48,695 nucleotides of DNA from Betaproteobacteria bacterium Ga0074130 (GTDB lineage Bacteria > Pseudomonadota > Gammaproteobacteria > Burkholderiales > Rhodocyclaceae). The notes below the pieces were generated by a model. The model searched no databases. It was not told the DNA's origin and saw only the letters and a list, made by a program, of their open reading frames with translations. Positions 19,598 through 27,366 of the stretch are shown in pieces. The stretch lies in contig LNDZ01000011.1 of NCBI GenBank assembly GCA_001464495.1, forward strand, positions 1 to 48,695, in the 5' to 3' direction. The first letter of the stretch is position 1, and each line of letters opens with the position of its first letter. A program made the translations under genes and the position numbers.

Positions 19598-19632
19598 AAC
19601 AAAAAATCCAGCTGCGGCTGGATTTTTTGTTT
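19598..19632 (+). terminator. Intrinsic terminator, near-copy of that at 18668
   Basis: AAAAAATCCAGC (19601-19612), TGCG loop, GCTGGATTTTTT (19617-19628). It follows the EAL relic and probably now ends the SOUL transcript. Confidence 0.88.
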
Positions 19633-19649
19633 CACATTCGCCTATAGTC

Positions 19650-19748
19650 ATGGCTACGCGAATGACAAATACCGTCTACCGGAAGACGAAAACGTGTCCG
19701 GTTTGTGCGTGGATTTTAGGTCCGACTAAAAAGCAGCCAAGTGACTGA
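19650..19748 (+). CDS. Possible small CPVC-motif protein or fragment (DUF2256-like start)
   Basis: A 32-codon frame, MATRMTNTVYRKTKTCPVCA then WILGPTKKQPSD. RKTKTCPVC resembles the start of DUF2256 zinc-finger proteins, which normally continue with a second Cys pair; that part is missing. No ribosome binding site is evident. It may be a decayed fragment in the accessory patch or chance. Low confidence. Confidence 0.25.
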   Translation: MATRMTNTVYRKTKTCPVCAWILGPTKKQPSD

Positions 19749-19846
19749 AAAAATGAGAAAAGACTTAGTTGTTCATGTGCCGTCATGTCGTTTTTATCCG
19801 GCACTTGAGGCGGTTTTTGTGTCGTCTACTTCACGTTAGCGATCAC

Positions 19847-20185
19847 ATGAAAATGCGCCCCTCCGTACTGCTACCCGTATTCATTGCGGTCGTTTCTCTG
19901 GTGCTTGCTGCTGCGTCAGCGCTGCACGTTTCGTTTCTTCAGCGCCCTGGATACGAAAGCTTGTCTTTCATTGAGCAGCAGTACATCAACCGCGCCAATT
20001 TCAATCAGCAACAATTGGTCACCCTAGATCGGCGCTTAAAGCTGGTTAGCGGTAGCGAAATCTATCTTTCAGAAACCCACCGCCGTTTAGTCTGGCTGTC
20101 GTGTATTGGGTTCTCTTCCATTGCAGTGCTTTCAGTGGTTAGCGCTGTTCTTTCTGCTAGGGCAGTTAAGGCCAATGACCGCTAA
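19847..20185 (+). CDS. Cassette gene 1: small two-helix membrane protein, unknown function
   Basis: 112 aa from ATG at 19847 (MKMRPSVLLPVFIAVVSLVL), 11 bases inside the cassette boundary. The frame is open further upstream, but those residues lie across the recombination point and are not credible. Helices at about 8-28 and 82-104 flank a polar central region of about 50 residues (QQYINRANFNQQQLVTLDRR). The stop TAA is part of the left attC core CGCTAAC, which is typical of compact cassettes. No family recognised. Confidence 0.7.
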   Translation: MKMRPSVLLPVFIAVVSLVLAAASALHVSFLQRPGYESLSFIEQQYINRANFNQQQLVTLDRRLKLVSGSEIYLSETHRRLVWLSCIGFSSIAVLSVVSAVLSARAVKANDR

Positions 20186-20251
20186 CACTTCGGTCAAGAG
20201 GGACGCTCCGCCCGCAAGCCGGCTCCGCGCCCCTTACCTCCAACGTTAGGC
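20180..20251 (+). repeat. attC-like recombination site 1
   Basis: 72 bases from CGCTAAC to GTTAGGC. The inner arms GTCAAGAGGGACGC and GCGCCCCTTACCTC pair as CGC, GGG and AAG blocks with two unpaired A bases on one side, matching the extrahelical bases that integron integrases read. A GC-rich variable tip lies between. No search was run. Confidence 0.78.
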
Positions 20252-20258
20252 AGAGCAA

Positions 20259-20552
20259 ATGACCCATACAAAATGGCTGCTCATTATCGCTGTCATATCA
20301 TTAGCCACCGTTGCCTCCAGCGAGTTCCTAATAAACACAATACCTGCCGCTTCCTCGCTTCGACTCAAAAGCATTCCAGGCATGGCAGGATTAGTTATGT
20401 TTCTATTTCTGTTCTCAACCTACGCATATAAAAACCGCCCCAAATTATTGCCAGCTTCATTGGTGTTTATTGCCGGGCTGCTATTACTCGCTTTCGTTGG
20501 CATTCCTTTGTGGCTCATTGTCGGTTGCAGTACAGGTCCAGTTTGCATATGA
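20259..20552 (+). CDS. Cassette gene 2: small three-helix membrane protein, unknown function
   Basis: 97 aa starting 13 bases after the boundary at 20245/20246. Three hydrophobic stretches lie at about 5-27, 42-60 and 68-95, with short polar turns (KNRPKLLP between helices 2 and 3). The C-terminus ends in GCSTGPVCI. AGAGCA before the ATG is at best a weak ribosome binding site. It is a single gene per unit and ends just before an attC-like site. No family recognised. Confidence 0.65.
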   Translation: MTHTKWLLIIAVISLATVASSEFLINTIPAASSLRLKSIPGMAGLVMFLFLFSTYAYKNRPKLLPASLVFIAGLLLLAFVGIPLWLIVGCSTGPVCI

Positions 20553-20562
20553 GTCAACGATT

Positions 20563-20634
20563 GCCTAACCTCACAGTCAAGCGGGACGCTTCAACAGCTA
20601 CGCTGTTTCGCGCCCCTTACTTTCGACGTCAGCC
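20563..20634 (+). repeat. attC-like recombination site 2
   Basis: 72 bases, the same length as site 1. The left core is GCCTAAC, and the inner arms GTCAAGCGGGACGC and GCGCCCCTTAC pair with two unpaired bases (C and A). The tip hairpin is AACAGC-TAC-GCTGTT. By alignment the right core is GTCAGCC, which departs from the consensus. GTTATAA at 20638-20644 is an alternative boundary. Confidence 0.72.
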
Positions 20635-20672
20635 GTTGTTATAACTGCAACACTAAAAAACACTCAACGCTG

Positions 20673-20870
20673 ATGACTTATCTCTTCTCCGGACTTGCTC
20701 TCAGTTGCGCCCTGATGTTTGCAATGTTCGGCAAGTTTCTCTTTGCCACACTTCTTTTCCTTTTCTCCGTATGGCTCTTTAACTGGTCTCGCAGAACTTG
20801 GGGAGATGATCAAACAGATGGGGGCTTCCACTCCGGCTCAGGAGATGGGGTAGGTGACGCAGATGAATGA
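20673..20870 (+). CDS. Small membrane protein, possible third cassette gene
   Basis: 65 aa with two close hydrophobic stretches (about 3-20 and 22-40), then WSRRTW and an acidic, glycine-rich tail (DGGFHSGSGDGVGDADE). It lies 38 bases after attC-like site 2, where a third cassette gene would be. No attC site follows its stop, so the unit is incomplete or the gene is an ordinary chromosomal one. No good Shine-Dalgarno. Function unknown. Confidence 0.5.
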   Translation: MTYLFSGLALSCALMFAMFGKFLFATLLFLFSVWLFNWSRRTWGDDQTDGGFHSGSGDGVGDADE

Positions 20871-20979
20871 TCGTTTCTCTGGGTGCCCTCCACTCGATTC
20901 ATTTGCGCCACACGACAGCAGTCCACCAAGCGCTAGTAACATCACTGCAGTTCAATAAAAAACCACACAGGGAGTCGTC

Positions 20980-21315
20980 ATGCGTCAGCGTAGCGTTGTT
21001 ACCGGTCTTGCCCTTGTCATCATAAGTGCAGTGAGTGCGCCTGCATTTGCAAATGCCTTGCTCGGTGACTTAGGCGTACGTGGGATTTTTCGGTACTGCC
21101 AGTACAGCAACCAGAAAATCTACACAGTGAATGCCTCCGACCCATGCCCGCCATCGGTGGCGGATCGTCCGCCTAGCGATGGTCGTGGCACGGGCTTGCT
21201 CAGGGGTGAGGTCCCAGAGGGTGACACCAAGCTCTGTGTCTACAATGTGAATGGGGTGGAGCGCACGGCGCGTATTGGCGCAACGGCCTCTTGCCCGCTT
21301 AATCAGGCGTTCTAA
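20980..21315 (+). CDS. Secreted protein of unknown function
   Basis: 111 aa with a clear signal peptide (cleavage expected after AFA, residue 24) and GGGAG 6 bases before the ATG. The mature part has four cysteines (CQYSNQKIY, PCPPSV, LCVYNVNG, SCPLNQAF), which suggests two disulphides in the periplasm. No family recognised. The next gene begins 27 bases after the stop and may be co-transcribed. Confidence 0.65.
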   Translation: MRQRSVVTGLALVIISAVSAPAFANALLGDLGVRGIFRYCQYSNQKIYTVNASDPCPPSVADRPPSDGRGTGLLRGEVPEGDTKLCVYNVNGVERTARIGATASCPLNQAF

Positions 21316-21342
21316 ACGCGTTGTTTGCCGCAGGGGAGGGAG

Positions 21343-21669
21343 ATGTCTCTACCGCGCAATCGCACAGTGAAGATGATGTTGGTGCTGCTGGGCCTGTATG
21401 GCTTGGCATGCTTGCCGGCCACCGTGTGGGATAACTATTTGGACAGCCCCATCGGCATTTTGGTGGTGGTGCCGTATTTGTCTGTCTATGTGTTCCATGC
21501 AATCGGCATCCCCGGCCTGCTGCAAAACAATGGCGCATGCGGCTGGGGCTGGTGCGCGCCAACCGTGTTTGGCTGGGTGTTTATCGCCACCGTATGGCTG
21601 CTGGTGCTGTGGGGCGTGGCGCGGGTGATTGCCGCGATTCTGGCACCGCCGAGCGAGGGTGAATCTTGA
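21343..21669 (+). CDS. Small membrane protein, unknown function
   Basis: 108 aa; AGGGGAG at 21332-21338 favours the ATG at 21343 over the in-frame TTG at 21325. Three hydrophobic stretches lie at about 10-27, 36-52 and 72-97. A tryptophan- and cysteine-containing loop (GACGWGWCAP) comes before the last one. It is the last gene of the accessory patch and converges on recJ with 36 bases between. No family recognised. Confidence 0.65.
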   Translation: MSLPRNRTVKMMLVLLGLYGLACLPATVWDNYLDSPIGILVVVPYLSVYVFHAIGIPGLLQNNGACGWGWCAPTVFGWVFIATVWLLVLWGVARVIAAILAPPSEGES

Positions 21670-21705
21670 GTTTTTGAGGGGTGGTTGCAGCCGGCGATTA
21701 GGTAA

Positions 21706-23394
21706 TTAGCCCGCTGCACCTTCCACCATCAGCTGCACTGACTGCGCGCCGTTGTATTCGTTGATGCTCAGGCGGAAGGCGAGCTGCGTCTGGTCGGGCA
21801 GGGCATCTGCATGGTTAAACCAGATGGCCTCGTAACGACTCTGCCCTTTTTGTAGCGTGAGCTTGAGGTGTTTGTCTTTGAGCACGCGCTGACGCAGCAC
21901 GCGGAAGGTGTCGGTGAATACCGGGGCCGGGAAGTGCTGGCCCCAAATGCTGTTCTCAATCACGCGCACGGTGTCGATGCCATAGTAGCCATCTTCCAGC
22001 GCGCCATCGGTTTCAATGGTGCGCGTCAGGTCGGCCGGGGTGAGCAGTTGTTGGGCCACTTCTTCAAACGCGGCATCAAAGCGCGGCAGATCATCCTCGC
22101 GCAGGGTGAGGCCGGCAGCGGCGGCGTGACCGCCAAACTTCAGCAGTAAATTTGGGTGGCGCTTGGACACCAGATCCAGCGCATCGCGCAGGTGCAAGCC
22201 GGGAATGCTGCGGCCTGAGGCTTTGACTTCACCGTCATTGCCACGGGCAAAGGCAAAGGTGGGGCGGTGAGTTTTTTCGCGTACACGTCCGGCGAGGATG
22301 CCGATAACGCCTTGGTGCCAATCGGGGTTGTAGATGGACAGGCTGGCGCGGCTACCAATGTCGATGCCGGCGAGCAGGCTTTCGGTATCGGTCTGCATAT
22401 CCGCCTCGATACTCCGGCGCTCGCGGTTGATGCTGTCCAGCTCCTGCGCAATGTTGGCGGCGCGGGAGGGATCGTCGGTGATCAGGCATTCAATGCCCAG
22501 CGACATGTCGGCCAGCCGGCCCGCCGCATTGAGGCGCGGACCCACGGCAAAGCCGAGGTCAAAGCTGGCGGCATGGTCGGCGTCGCGCCCGGCGATATTG
22601 AACAGCGCCTTGAGGCCGGGCTGAATTTGCCCAGCGCGCATGCGGTTCAGCCCTTGGGCAACGAGGATGCGGTTGTTGCGGTCTAGCGGCACGACGTCGG
22701 CCACCGTGCCGAGGGCGACAAGATCCAGCAGGCTGCCAAGGTTGGGTTCTGGTTTGTCGGCAAAAGCCCCGCGCTGGCGCAGCTCGGCGCGCAGGGCCAG
22801 CGCCACATAGAACATCACGCCCACACCGGCCAGCGCCTTGCTGGGGAAGGTGCAGCCGGGCTGGTTGGGGTTAACGATCACCGCGGCATGGGGCAGCACA
22901 TCGCCGGGTAAGTGGTGGTCGGTGACCAGTGTGCGGATACCCAGCGCATTGGCGGCGGCAATGCCTTCTACGCTGGCAATGCCGTTATCGACGGTGACAA
23001 TCAAATCCGGTTTTTTTGCGGCGGCGATGGCGACGACTTCGGGCGAGAGGCCATAGCCGGTCTCGAAACGGTTGGGCACCAGATAGTCGACATTCGCGCC
23101 GAACATGCGCAGGGCGCGCAGGCCCACCGCACACGCGGTGGCGCCGTCGCAGTCGTAGTCGGCCACGATGAGAATGCGTTCGCCGGCGGCAATGCTATCG
23201 GCCAGCAGGCGGCCGGCGTCCAATGCGCCTTTCATGTCTTGGGGCGGGATGAGCTTGCCCAGCGAGGTGTCCAGTTCGTCTGCGCTCTTAATGCCACGCG
23301 CGGCGTAGAGACGGGCGAGCAGGGGGTGGATGCCGCCTTGCTCCAGCATCAGGTTGGCGCGCATGGGCACAGCGCGGGCGACGATGCGGGTCAT
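21706..23394 (-). CDS. recJ: Single-stranded-DNA exonuclease RecJ
   Basis: 5'-3' ssDNA exonuclease for recombination and mismatch repair. The DHH phosphoesterase motifs are intact: VADYDCDGATA, VTVDNGIAS, DHHLPG and GPRLNAAGRL. The DHHA1 part has the family motif KFGGHAAAAGLTL. The start is ATG at 23392-23394 (MTRIVARAVP), which overlaps the upstream stop as ATGA and gives 562 aa, the usual length. Extending to 23556 would run 54 residues into the neighbouring gene. Co-transcribed with the RpfE-like gene. Confidence 0.95.
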   Translation of the reverse strand: MTRIVARAVPMRANLMLEQGGIHPLLARLYAARGIKSADELDTSLGKLIPPQDMKGALDAGRLLADSIAAGERILIVADYDCDGATACAVGLRALRMFGANVDYLVPNRFETGYGLSPEVVAIAAAKKPDLIVTVDNGIASVEGIAAANALGIRTLVTDHHLPGDVLPHAAVIVNPNQPGCTFPSKALAGVGVMFYVALALRAELRQRGAFADKPEPNLGSLLDLVALGTVADVVPLDRNNRILVAQGLNRMRAGQIQPGLKALFNIAGRDADHAASFDLGFAVGPRLNAAGRLADMSLGIECLITDDPSRAANIAQELDSINRERRSIEADMQTDTESLLAGIDIGSRASLSIYNPDWHQGVIGILAGRVREKTHRPTFAFARGNDGEVKASGRSIPGLHLRDALDLVSKRHPNLLLKFGGHAAAAGLTLREDDLPRFDAAFEEVAQQLLTPADLTRTIETDGALEDGYYGIDTVRVIENSIWGQHFPAPVFTDTFRVLRQRVLKDKHLKLTLQKGQSRYEAIWFNHADALPDQTQLAFRLSINEYNGAQSVQLMVEGAAG

Positions 23395-24425
23395 GCGGGC
23401 GCGCCTAGCGCGGTTAGCGGTGCAGGCTTGCGCCAGAAGCGCAGGCGGTCGCTGCGGTTGATAGTGGCGGTGAGGGCGTGGCCCGAGCCATGGCCGTGCA
23501 GCACCACTTCGTTCAGGCGGCCGTCTTGCAGCGCGGCAACCAGCGGCGCGAACCAAGTGTTTTCAAGGGTGAGGATGGCTTGGCGCCAGCTCAGCGCATC
23601 CACCTGCTGCGTGGCGGTGGCGAGCGCGTGATGCAGCACCAGCGTGCTGCCCGGCTGGGCGTTGAATTCGGCGGGTAGTGGCTGAGCCGCTGCACCGATG
23701 TGGCTGGCAAGGCCTTGCCACATGTTGCTGTCGGCTTGAATGCTTGTCCACGCGCTGTTGGCGGGTGAGGGCAGCTGGCCTTCGCCCCACGGCCACAGGC
23801 TATTTACGGGGGCTAAGCCGCGCTGGCTGCGTGCGGTATTGACCGGGTGGGTGTGCAGAATCATCTGCGCTTCATTCAGGATGCGTCGCCAGCTGCGCAC
23901 ATTGTCGGCTTGCGGCATGAGCTGGTCGGCATTCAGGCCAATGGCATCGGCTAGCGGTGTGGTGCGGATGTTTGATGAATTGGCGAGATGCAGGTGCCAT
24001 TCGCCGGGTTGGTCGGCATGTAGTTCGCCCAGCTCAGCTAGCAGGGGCGCTAAGTCGGCCAGCAGGGCGGCACTTTCGTCCGGGCTCAGGTTCAGGGCGC
24101 TTGGGTCTTCCAACACCAGCTGGGTGCGTTCGACGCGCAGGCTGATGGGGTCGAGGCAGAGCCAGTCGCCCTCGGTGGGCCGTCCGGCAGCGATACGGCG
24201 CAGGGCGGCAGCGGGCAGAGAGGGAATGCCAGCGGCGGCGGCTTGCCAGCTTAAGCTGTCGCTGATCGGCTGATAGTGGCATTGGCCTTTACCCAGCAGC
24301 CAGCTCAGGGCGGGCAGGGGCAGGTCGTAAACCAGATCATTGATGGCCTTGGCCGGCCACAGCAGGCCGGGCAAGAGCAAATGCAGGGCTGGGGGGCGGG
24401 GCGAATTAGCAAGGGATGAGGCCAT
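23391..24425 (-). CDS. RpfE-like protein (COG4255 type), function uncertain
   Basis: 344-aa soluble protein upstream of recJ with a 4-base ATGA overlap. It has LHLLLPGLLW near the start, DWLCLDPISLRVERTQLVL and NSLWPWGEGQLP, all features of proteins annotated as RpfE-type regulatory protein or phosphoglycerate-mutase-like. The recJ-rpfE order is also seen in the rpf region of Xanthomonas. The biochemical role of this family is not established. Only 24 bases separate its start from the lolC start, so the lolC promoter must overlap it. The assignment is by recall of motifs and neighbours. Confidence 0.6.
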   Translation of the reverse strand: MASSLANSPRPPALHLLLPGLLWPAKAINDLVYDLPLPALSWLLGKGQCHYQPISDSLSWQAAAAGIPSLPAAALRRIAAGRPTEGDWLCLDPISLRVERTQLVLEDPSALNLSPDESAALLADLAPLLAELGELHADQPGEWHLHLANSSNIRTTPLADAIGLNADQLMPQADNVRSWRRILNEAQMILHTHPVNTARSQRGLAPVNSLWPWGEGQLPSPANSAWTSIQADSNMWQGLASHIGAAAQPLPAEFNAQPGSTLVLHHALATATQQVDALSWRQAILTLENTWFAPLVAALQDGRLNEVVLHGHGSGHALTATINRSDRLRFWRKPAPLTALGAPA

Positions 24426-24449
24426 GAGCGCATGTTAACATGCACCCCC

Positions 24450-25691
24450 ATGCGATACGAGCTGCTGATCGGCCTGCGCTACACACGCGCCAAGCGCCGC
24501 AACCACTTTATTTCCTTCATCTCGATGATTTCCATGCTCGGCATTGCGCTGGGCGTGGCGGCACTGATTGTGGTGCTGTCGGTGATGAATGGCTTCCAGA
24601 AGGAATTGCGCACGCGCATTCTTGGCGTGGCCTCGCATATTCAAATTTCCACCGACAGCAACGAGCTGTCTGATTGGGCCTCGATTGCCAGCAAGGCAAC
24701 ACAGCACAAGCAGGTGCAAGGCGCGGCGCCGTATGTGCAGGCGCAAGGCTTGCTGTCCTACGACCAGACCGTGCGTGGCACAGTGGTACGCGGCATTCTG
24801 CCGACTGAAGAGGAAAAGGTTGCCGATTTCGAGCAGCACATGAAGATTGGCTCGCTGGAAAAACTGAAGCCGGGCGAATTTGGCATCATCCTTGGCGCCG
24901 ATCTGGCGCGTGCGCTGCGGGCGTTCGACGGCGACAAGGTCACGCTGATTGCGCCGCAAGGCACCAACACCCCAGCCGGCATGCTGCCGCGCTTGAAGCA
25001 ATTCACCGTCGTTGGCGTGTTTGAAGTCGGCATGTTCGAATACGACAACGGGTTGGCGCTGATCCACATGAACGACGCGCAACGTCTGTATCAGATGGGC
25101 GAGAACGTCTCGGGTGTGCGCCTGAAGCTGGATGATCTATTTGCCGCACCGCGCGTGGCGCGTGAGCTATATGGGATGTTCCAGGCCGATGTGTATATCA
25201 ATGACTGGACGCGCAGCCATGCTAATTTCTTCCGCGCTGTGCAGATCGAAAAGAACATGATGTTCCTGATCCTGCTGCTCATCGTGGCGGTGGCGGCCTT
25301 CAACATCGTGTCCACGCTGGTGATGGCTGTGACCGACAAGCAGGCTGACATTGCCATTCTGCGCACACTGGGTGCTGAGCCCAAGAGCATCATGATGATC
25401 TTCATCATCCAAGGCGCGTTGATCGGCTGTATTGGCCTGGCAATGGGCGTTATTGGTGGTGTGGCGCTGGCCCTGAACATTGATGTGGTGGTGCCTTTCC
25501 TTGAGCGCATGCTGGGCTTCCAGTTCCTCGCCAAGGACGTGTATTACATCACCGACCTGCCATCTGAATTGAAGTGGGACGACGTTGGCATCATCACGGT
25601 CGTGTCCTTCGTGCTGACGCTGGTGGCGACGCTCTACCCAAGCTGGCGTGCCTCGCGTACCAATCCGGCGGAGGCGCTGCGTTATGAGTGA
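24450..25691 (+). CDS. lolC: Lipoprotein-releasing permease, LolC/LolE family
   Basis: Inner-membrane permease of the LolCDE-type complex, which releases outer-membrane lipoproteins to LolA. 413 aa from ATG at 24450 ([20 protein letters not shown]), the usual N-terminus. An ATG at 24432 would add six residues and neither has a good ribosome binding site. One N-terminal helix (about 22-47), a large periplasmic domain, and three C-terminal helices with the [15 protein letters not shown] motif. Only one permease gene accompanies lolD, so the complex may be a homodimer (LolF-like), as in other bacteria with a single LolC/E protein. The stop overlaps lolD by 8 bases. Confidence 0.93.
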   Translation: MRYELLIGLRYTRAKRRNHFISFISMISMLGIALGVAALIVVLSVMNGFQKELRTRILGVASHIQISTDSNELSDWASIASKATQHKQVQGAAPYVQAQGLLSYDQTVRGTVVRGILPTEEEKVADFEQHMKIGSLEKLKPGEFGIILGADLARALRAFDGDKVTLIAPQGTNTPAGMLPRLKQFTVVGVFEVGMFEYDNGLALIHMNDAQRLYQMGENVSGVRLKLDDLFAAPRVARELYGMFQADVYINDWTRSHANFFRAVQIEKNMMFLILLLIVAVAAFNIVSTLVMAVTDKQADIAILRTLGAEPKSIMMIFIIQGALIGCIGLAMGVIGGVALALNIDVVVPFLERMLGFQFLAKDVYYITDLPSELKWDDVGIITVVSFVLTLVATLYPSWRASRTNPAEALRYE

Positions 25692-26394
25692 GCTTGATAA
25701 CGTGACTGCATTGCAAGATGCCCAATACGTCCTCTCCGCCAAAGGGTTGAGCAAGACCTTTGATCAGGGCGAAGTCGAAGTACGCGTGCTGCAAGGCATT
25801 GACCTGCAGCTGGCGGCCGGCGAGTGCGTGGCGATTGTTGGTGCCTCTGGCTCAGGCAAGAGCACCCTGTTGCATTTGCTCGGTGGCCTGGATGTACCGA
25901 CGGCCGGCACCGTGGAAATTCTGGGGCACGACATGGCGGGTATTGGCGATGCCGAGCGCAGCCGTTTGCGTAACCGCAGCTTGGGCTTTGTTTACCAGTT
26001 CCACCACCTGCTGCAGGAATTCTCGGCACAGGAAAATGTGGCCATGCCACTGCTGATTCGCGGTATTGAGCGCGATGAAGCCTTGGTGACTGCTGCTGCT
26101 GTTCTCAATGATGTGGGCCTTGGGCACCGCCTGAGCCACCGCCCGGCAGAGTTGTCTGGCGGCGAACGTCAGCGCGCCGCCATCGCCCGCGCGATTGTGA
26201 CGCAGCCCGCTTGCGTGCTCGCTGACGAGCCGACGGGCAATCTTGATCGGAGTACGGCCGAGGCCGTATTTAATCTAATGCTTGGCCTGAACCACAGCCG
26301 CAAAACCAGCCTGATCGTGGTGACCCACGATCTTGAGTTGGCAGCGCGTGCGGACCGCATCCTGCGCTTGCAGGATGGGCAGATCGTTAGCTAA
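25684..26394 (+). CDS. lolD: Lipoprotein-releasing ATP-binding protein LolD
   Basis: ATPase partner of the permease before it. Walker [11 protein letters not shown]-loop region [18 protein letters not shown] typical of LolD, signature LSGGERQR, Walker [12 protein letters not shown] and a switch histidine in VVTHDLEL. The ATG at 25684 (MSELDNV) lies inside the end of lolC, indicating translational coupling; 236 aa is normal. It ends 5 bases before the convergent cnoX, with no terminator visible between. Confidence 0.95.
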   Translation: MSELDNVTALQDAQYVLSAKGLSKTFDQGEVEVRVLQGIDLQLAAGECVAIVGASGSGKSTLLHLLGGLDVPTAGTVEILGHDMAGIGDAERSRLRNRSLGFVYQFHHLLQEFSAQENVAMPLLIRGIERDEALVTAAAVLNDVGLGHRLSHRPAELSGGERQRAAIARAIVTQPACVLADEPTGNLDRSTAEAVFNLMLGLNHSRKTSLIVVTHDLELAARADRILRLQDGQIVS

Positions 26395-26399
26395 TTGCG

Positions 26400-27272
26400 C
26401 TAATTCAACGTCCGCGCCAGCTGGGTACGAAACTCGCGGACCAAAGCTTGCTGGCTTTCGTCTGCGCTGAGCAGATCAAATAGCTTGAGCATGGCTTTGC
26501 GAGCGGATTCTTCGTTCCAGTTGCGGTCTTTCTTCACGCTAAGCAGTAAGTGCTCCAGCGCGCCACGCCAGTTTTGCTGACCGGCCAGTGCCTCGGCCAG
26601 TTCCAAACGCAGGGCATGATTATCGGGTTCGGCGTCGATTCGCGCTTGTAGGGCCCCCAGATCGATGCCGGCACTACGGCGAGCCAATGCAATCCGGGCG
26701 AGTAGGGCGTCAGCGCGCGAGTTCGCTGCTGCGGCGATGACGCTATTCAGCAGGGTTTCAGCGGCGTCCAGCTCACCTTCGTCAAGGTAGACCTGGGTCA
26801 GATACAGGGCGGCATCGCTGTTGTCGGGTTCTGCGGCCAAAGTCGCTTGCAAGAGCTGTTTGGACGCTTCCATGTCGCCAGCGGCATGGGCAGCCTGTGC
26901 CTGCTCGAACAGGCTGATAGATTCGGCTGGCTCCGCCGGGGCAACGAAACGCGCCAGAAAATCGCGCACTTCGCCTTCCGGCTTGGCGCCTGTAAACCCA
27001 TCCACAACCTGCCCATTCACGAAGGCGACAACGGTGGGTAGGCTGCGGATACCAAAATGGCCGGTTAGCTCGGGATTCTCGTCCGCATTGACCTTGGCGA
27101 GGATGAAATTGCCGCCGTATTCCTCGGCCAGCTTTTCCAGCATGGGCTTGAGCGCCTTGCAGGGCGCGCACCATTCGGCCCAGAAATCCACGACTACAGG
27201 GGTGTTCATGGAGACATCAAAGACTTTTTCCTTGAAATCGGCGGTCGTGACGTCGTGGGCGTAAGCAGACAT
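26400..27272 (-). CDS. cnoX: Thioredoxin-TPR chaperedoxin CnoX (YbbN)
   Basis: 290-aa protein with an N-terminal thioredoxin fold (about 1-110) and a C-terminal tetratricopeptide-like helical region (about 125-290). The family includes E. coli CnoX, a holdase that protects proteins from oxidation and hands them to GroEL. Here the active site is WCAPC (C35, C38), so redox activity is expected, unlike the SQHC of E. coli. The cis-proline is in SLPTVV. Single gene, divergent from purL. Confidence 0.92.
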   Translation of the reverse strand: MSAYAHDVTTADFKEKVFDVSMNTPVVVDFWAEWCAPCKALKPMLEKLAEEYGGNFILAKVNADENPELTGHFGIRSLPTVVAFVNGQVVDGFTGAKPEGEVRDFLARFVAPAEPAESISLFEQAQAAHAAGDMEASKQLLQATLAAEPDNSDAALYLTQVYLDEGELDAAETLLNSVIAAAANSRADALLARIALARRSAGIDLGALQARIDAEPDNHALRLELAEALAGQQNWRGALEHLLLSVKKDRNWNEESARKAMLKLFDLLSADESQQALVREFRTQLARTLN

Positions 27273-27308
27273 GGGGGTTCTCTAGGGCGCTAAATGACAG
27301 GGGCAGAG

Positions 27309-27314
27309 TATAAT
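27309..27314 (+). promoter_or_regulatory. Exact TATAAT, candidate -10 of purL
   Basis: Perfect -10 hexamer 53 bases before the purL ATG. No convincing -35 is found 16-18 bases upstream, so it is tentative. Confidence 0.35.
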
Positions 27315-27366
27315 TCGGGTCCGCTGCAAATCCCTGCCCCTAGACGTTCATTCCTGCCTGCCGACC

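Larger units (their letters stand above)
19836..20634 (+). mobile_element. Integron-type gene-cassette cluster without an integrase in view
   Basis: Two consecutive units show cassette architecture. Unit 1 starts at G|TTAGCG (19835-19841) and ends in the attC-like site at 20180-20251, whose left core CGCTAAC is the exact complement of its own left boundary. Unit 2 starts at G|TTAGGC (20245-20251) and ends in the site at 20563-20634, whose left core GCCTAAC exactly complements that boundary. Each holds one small membrane-protein gene starting about 10 bases inside. No integrase gene and no clear attI lie in the window, so this fits a cluster of attC sites lacking an integrase. Confidence 0.75.

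Noticed and set aside
19749..19835. attI or a further attC before the first cassette
   Set aside because: Only the right boundary GTTAGCG is present; there is no matching left core or inner arms, though a GTGCCG/CGGCAC stem is seen.
20863..20958. 31-codon frame overlapping the end of the 65-aa gene
   Set aside because: No ribosome binding site, low-complexity residues and no recognisable family.
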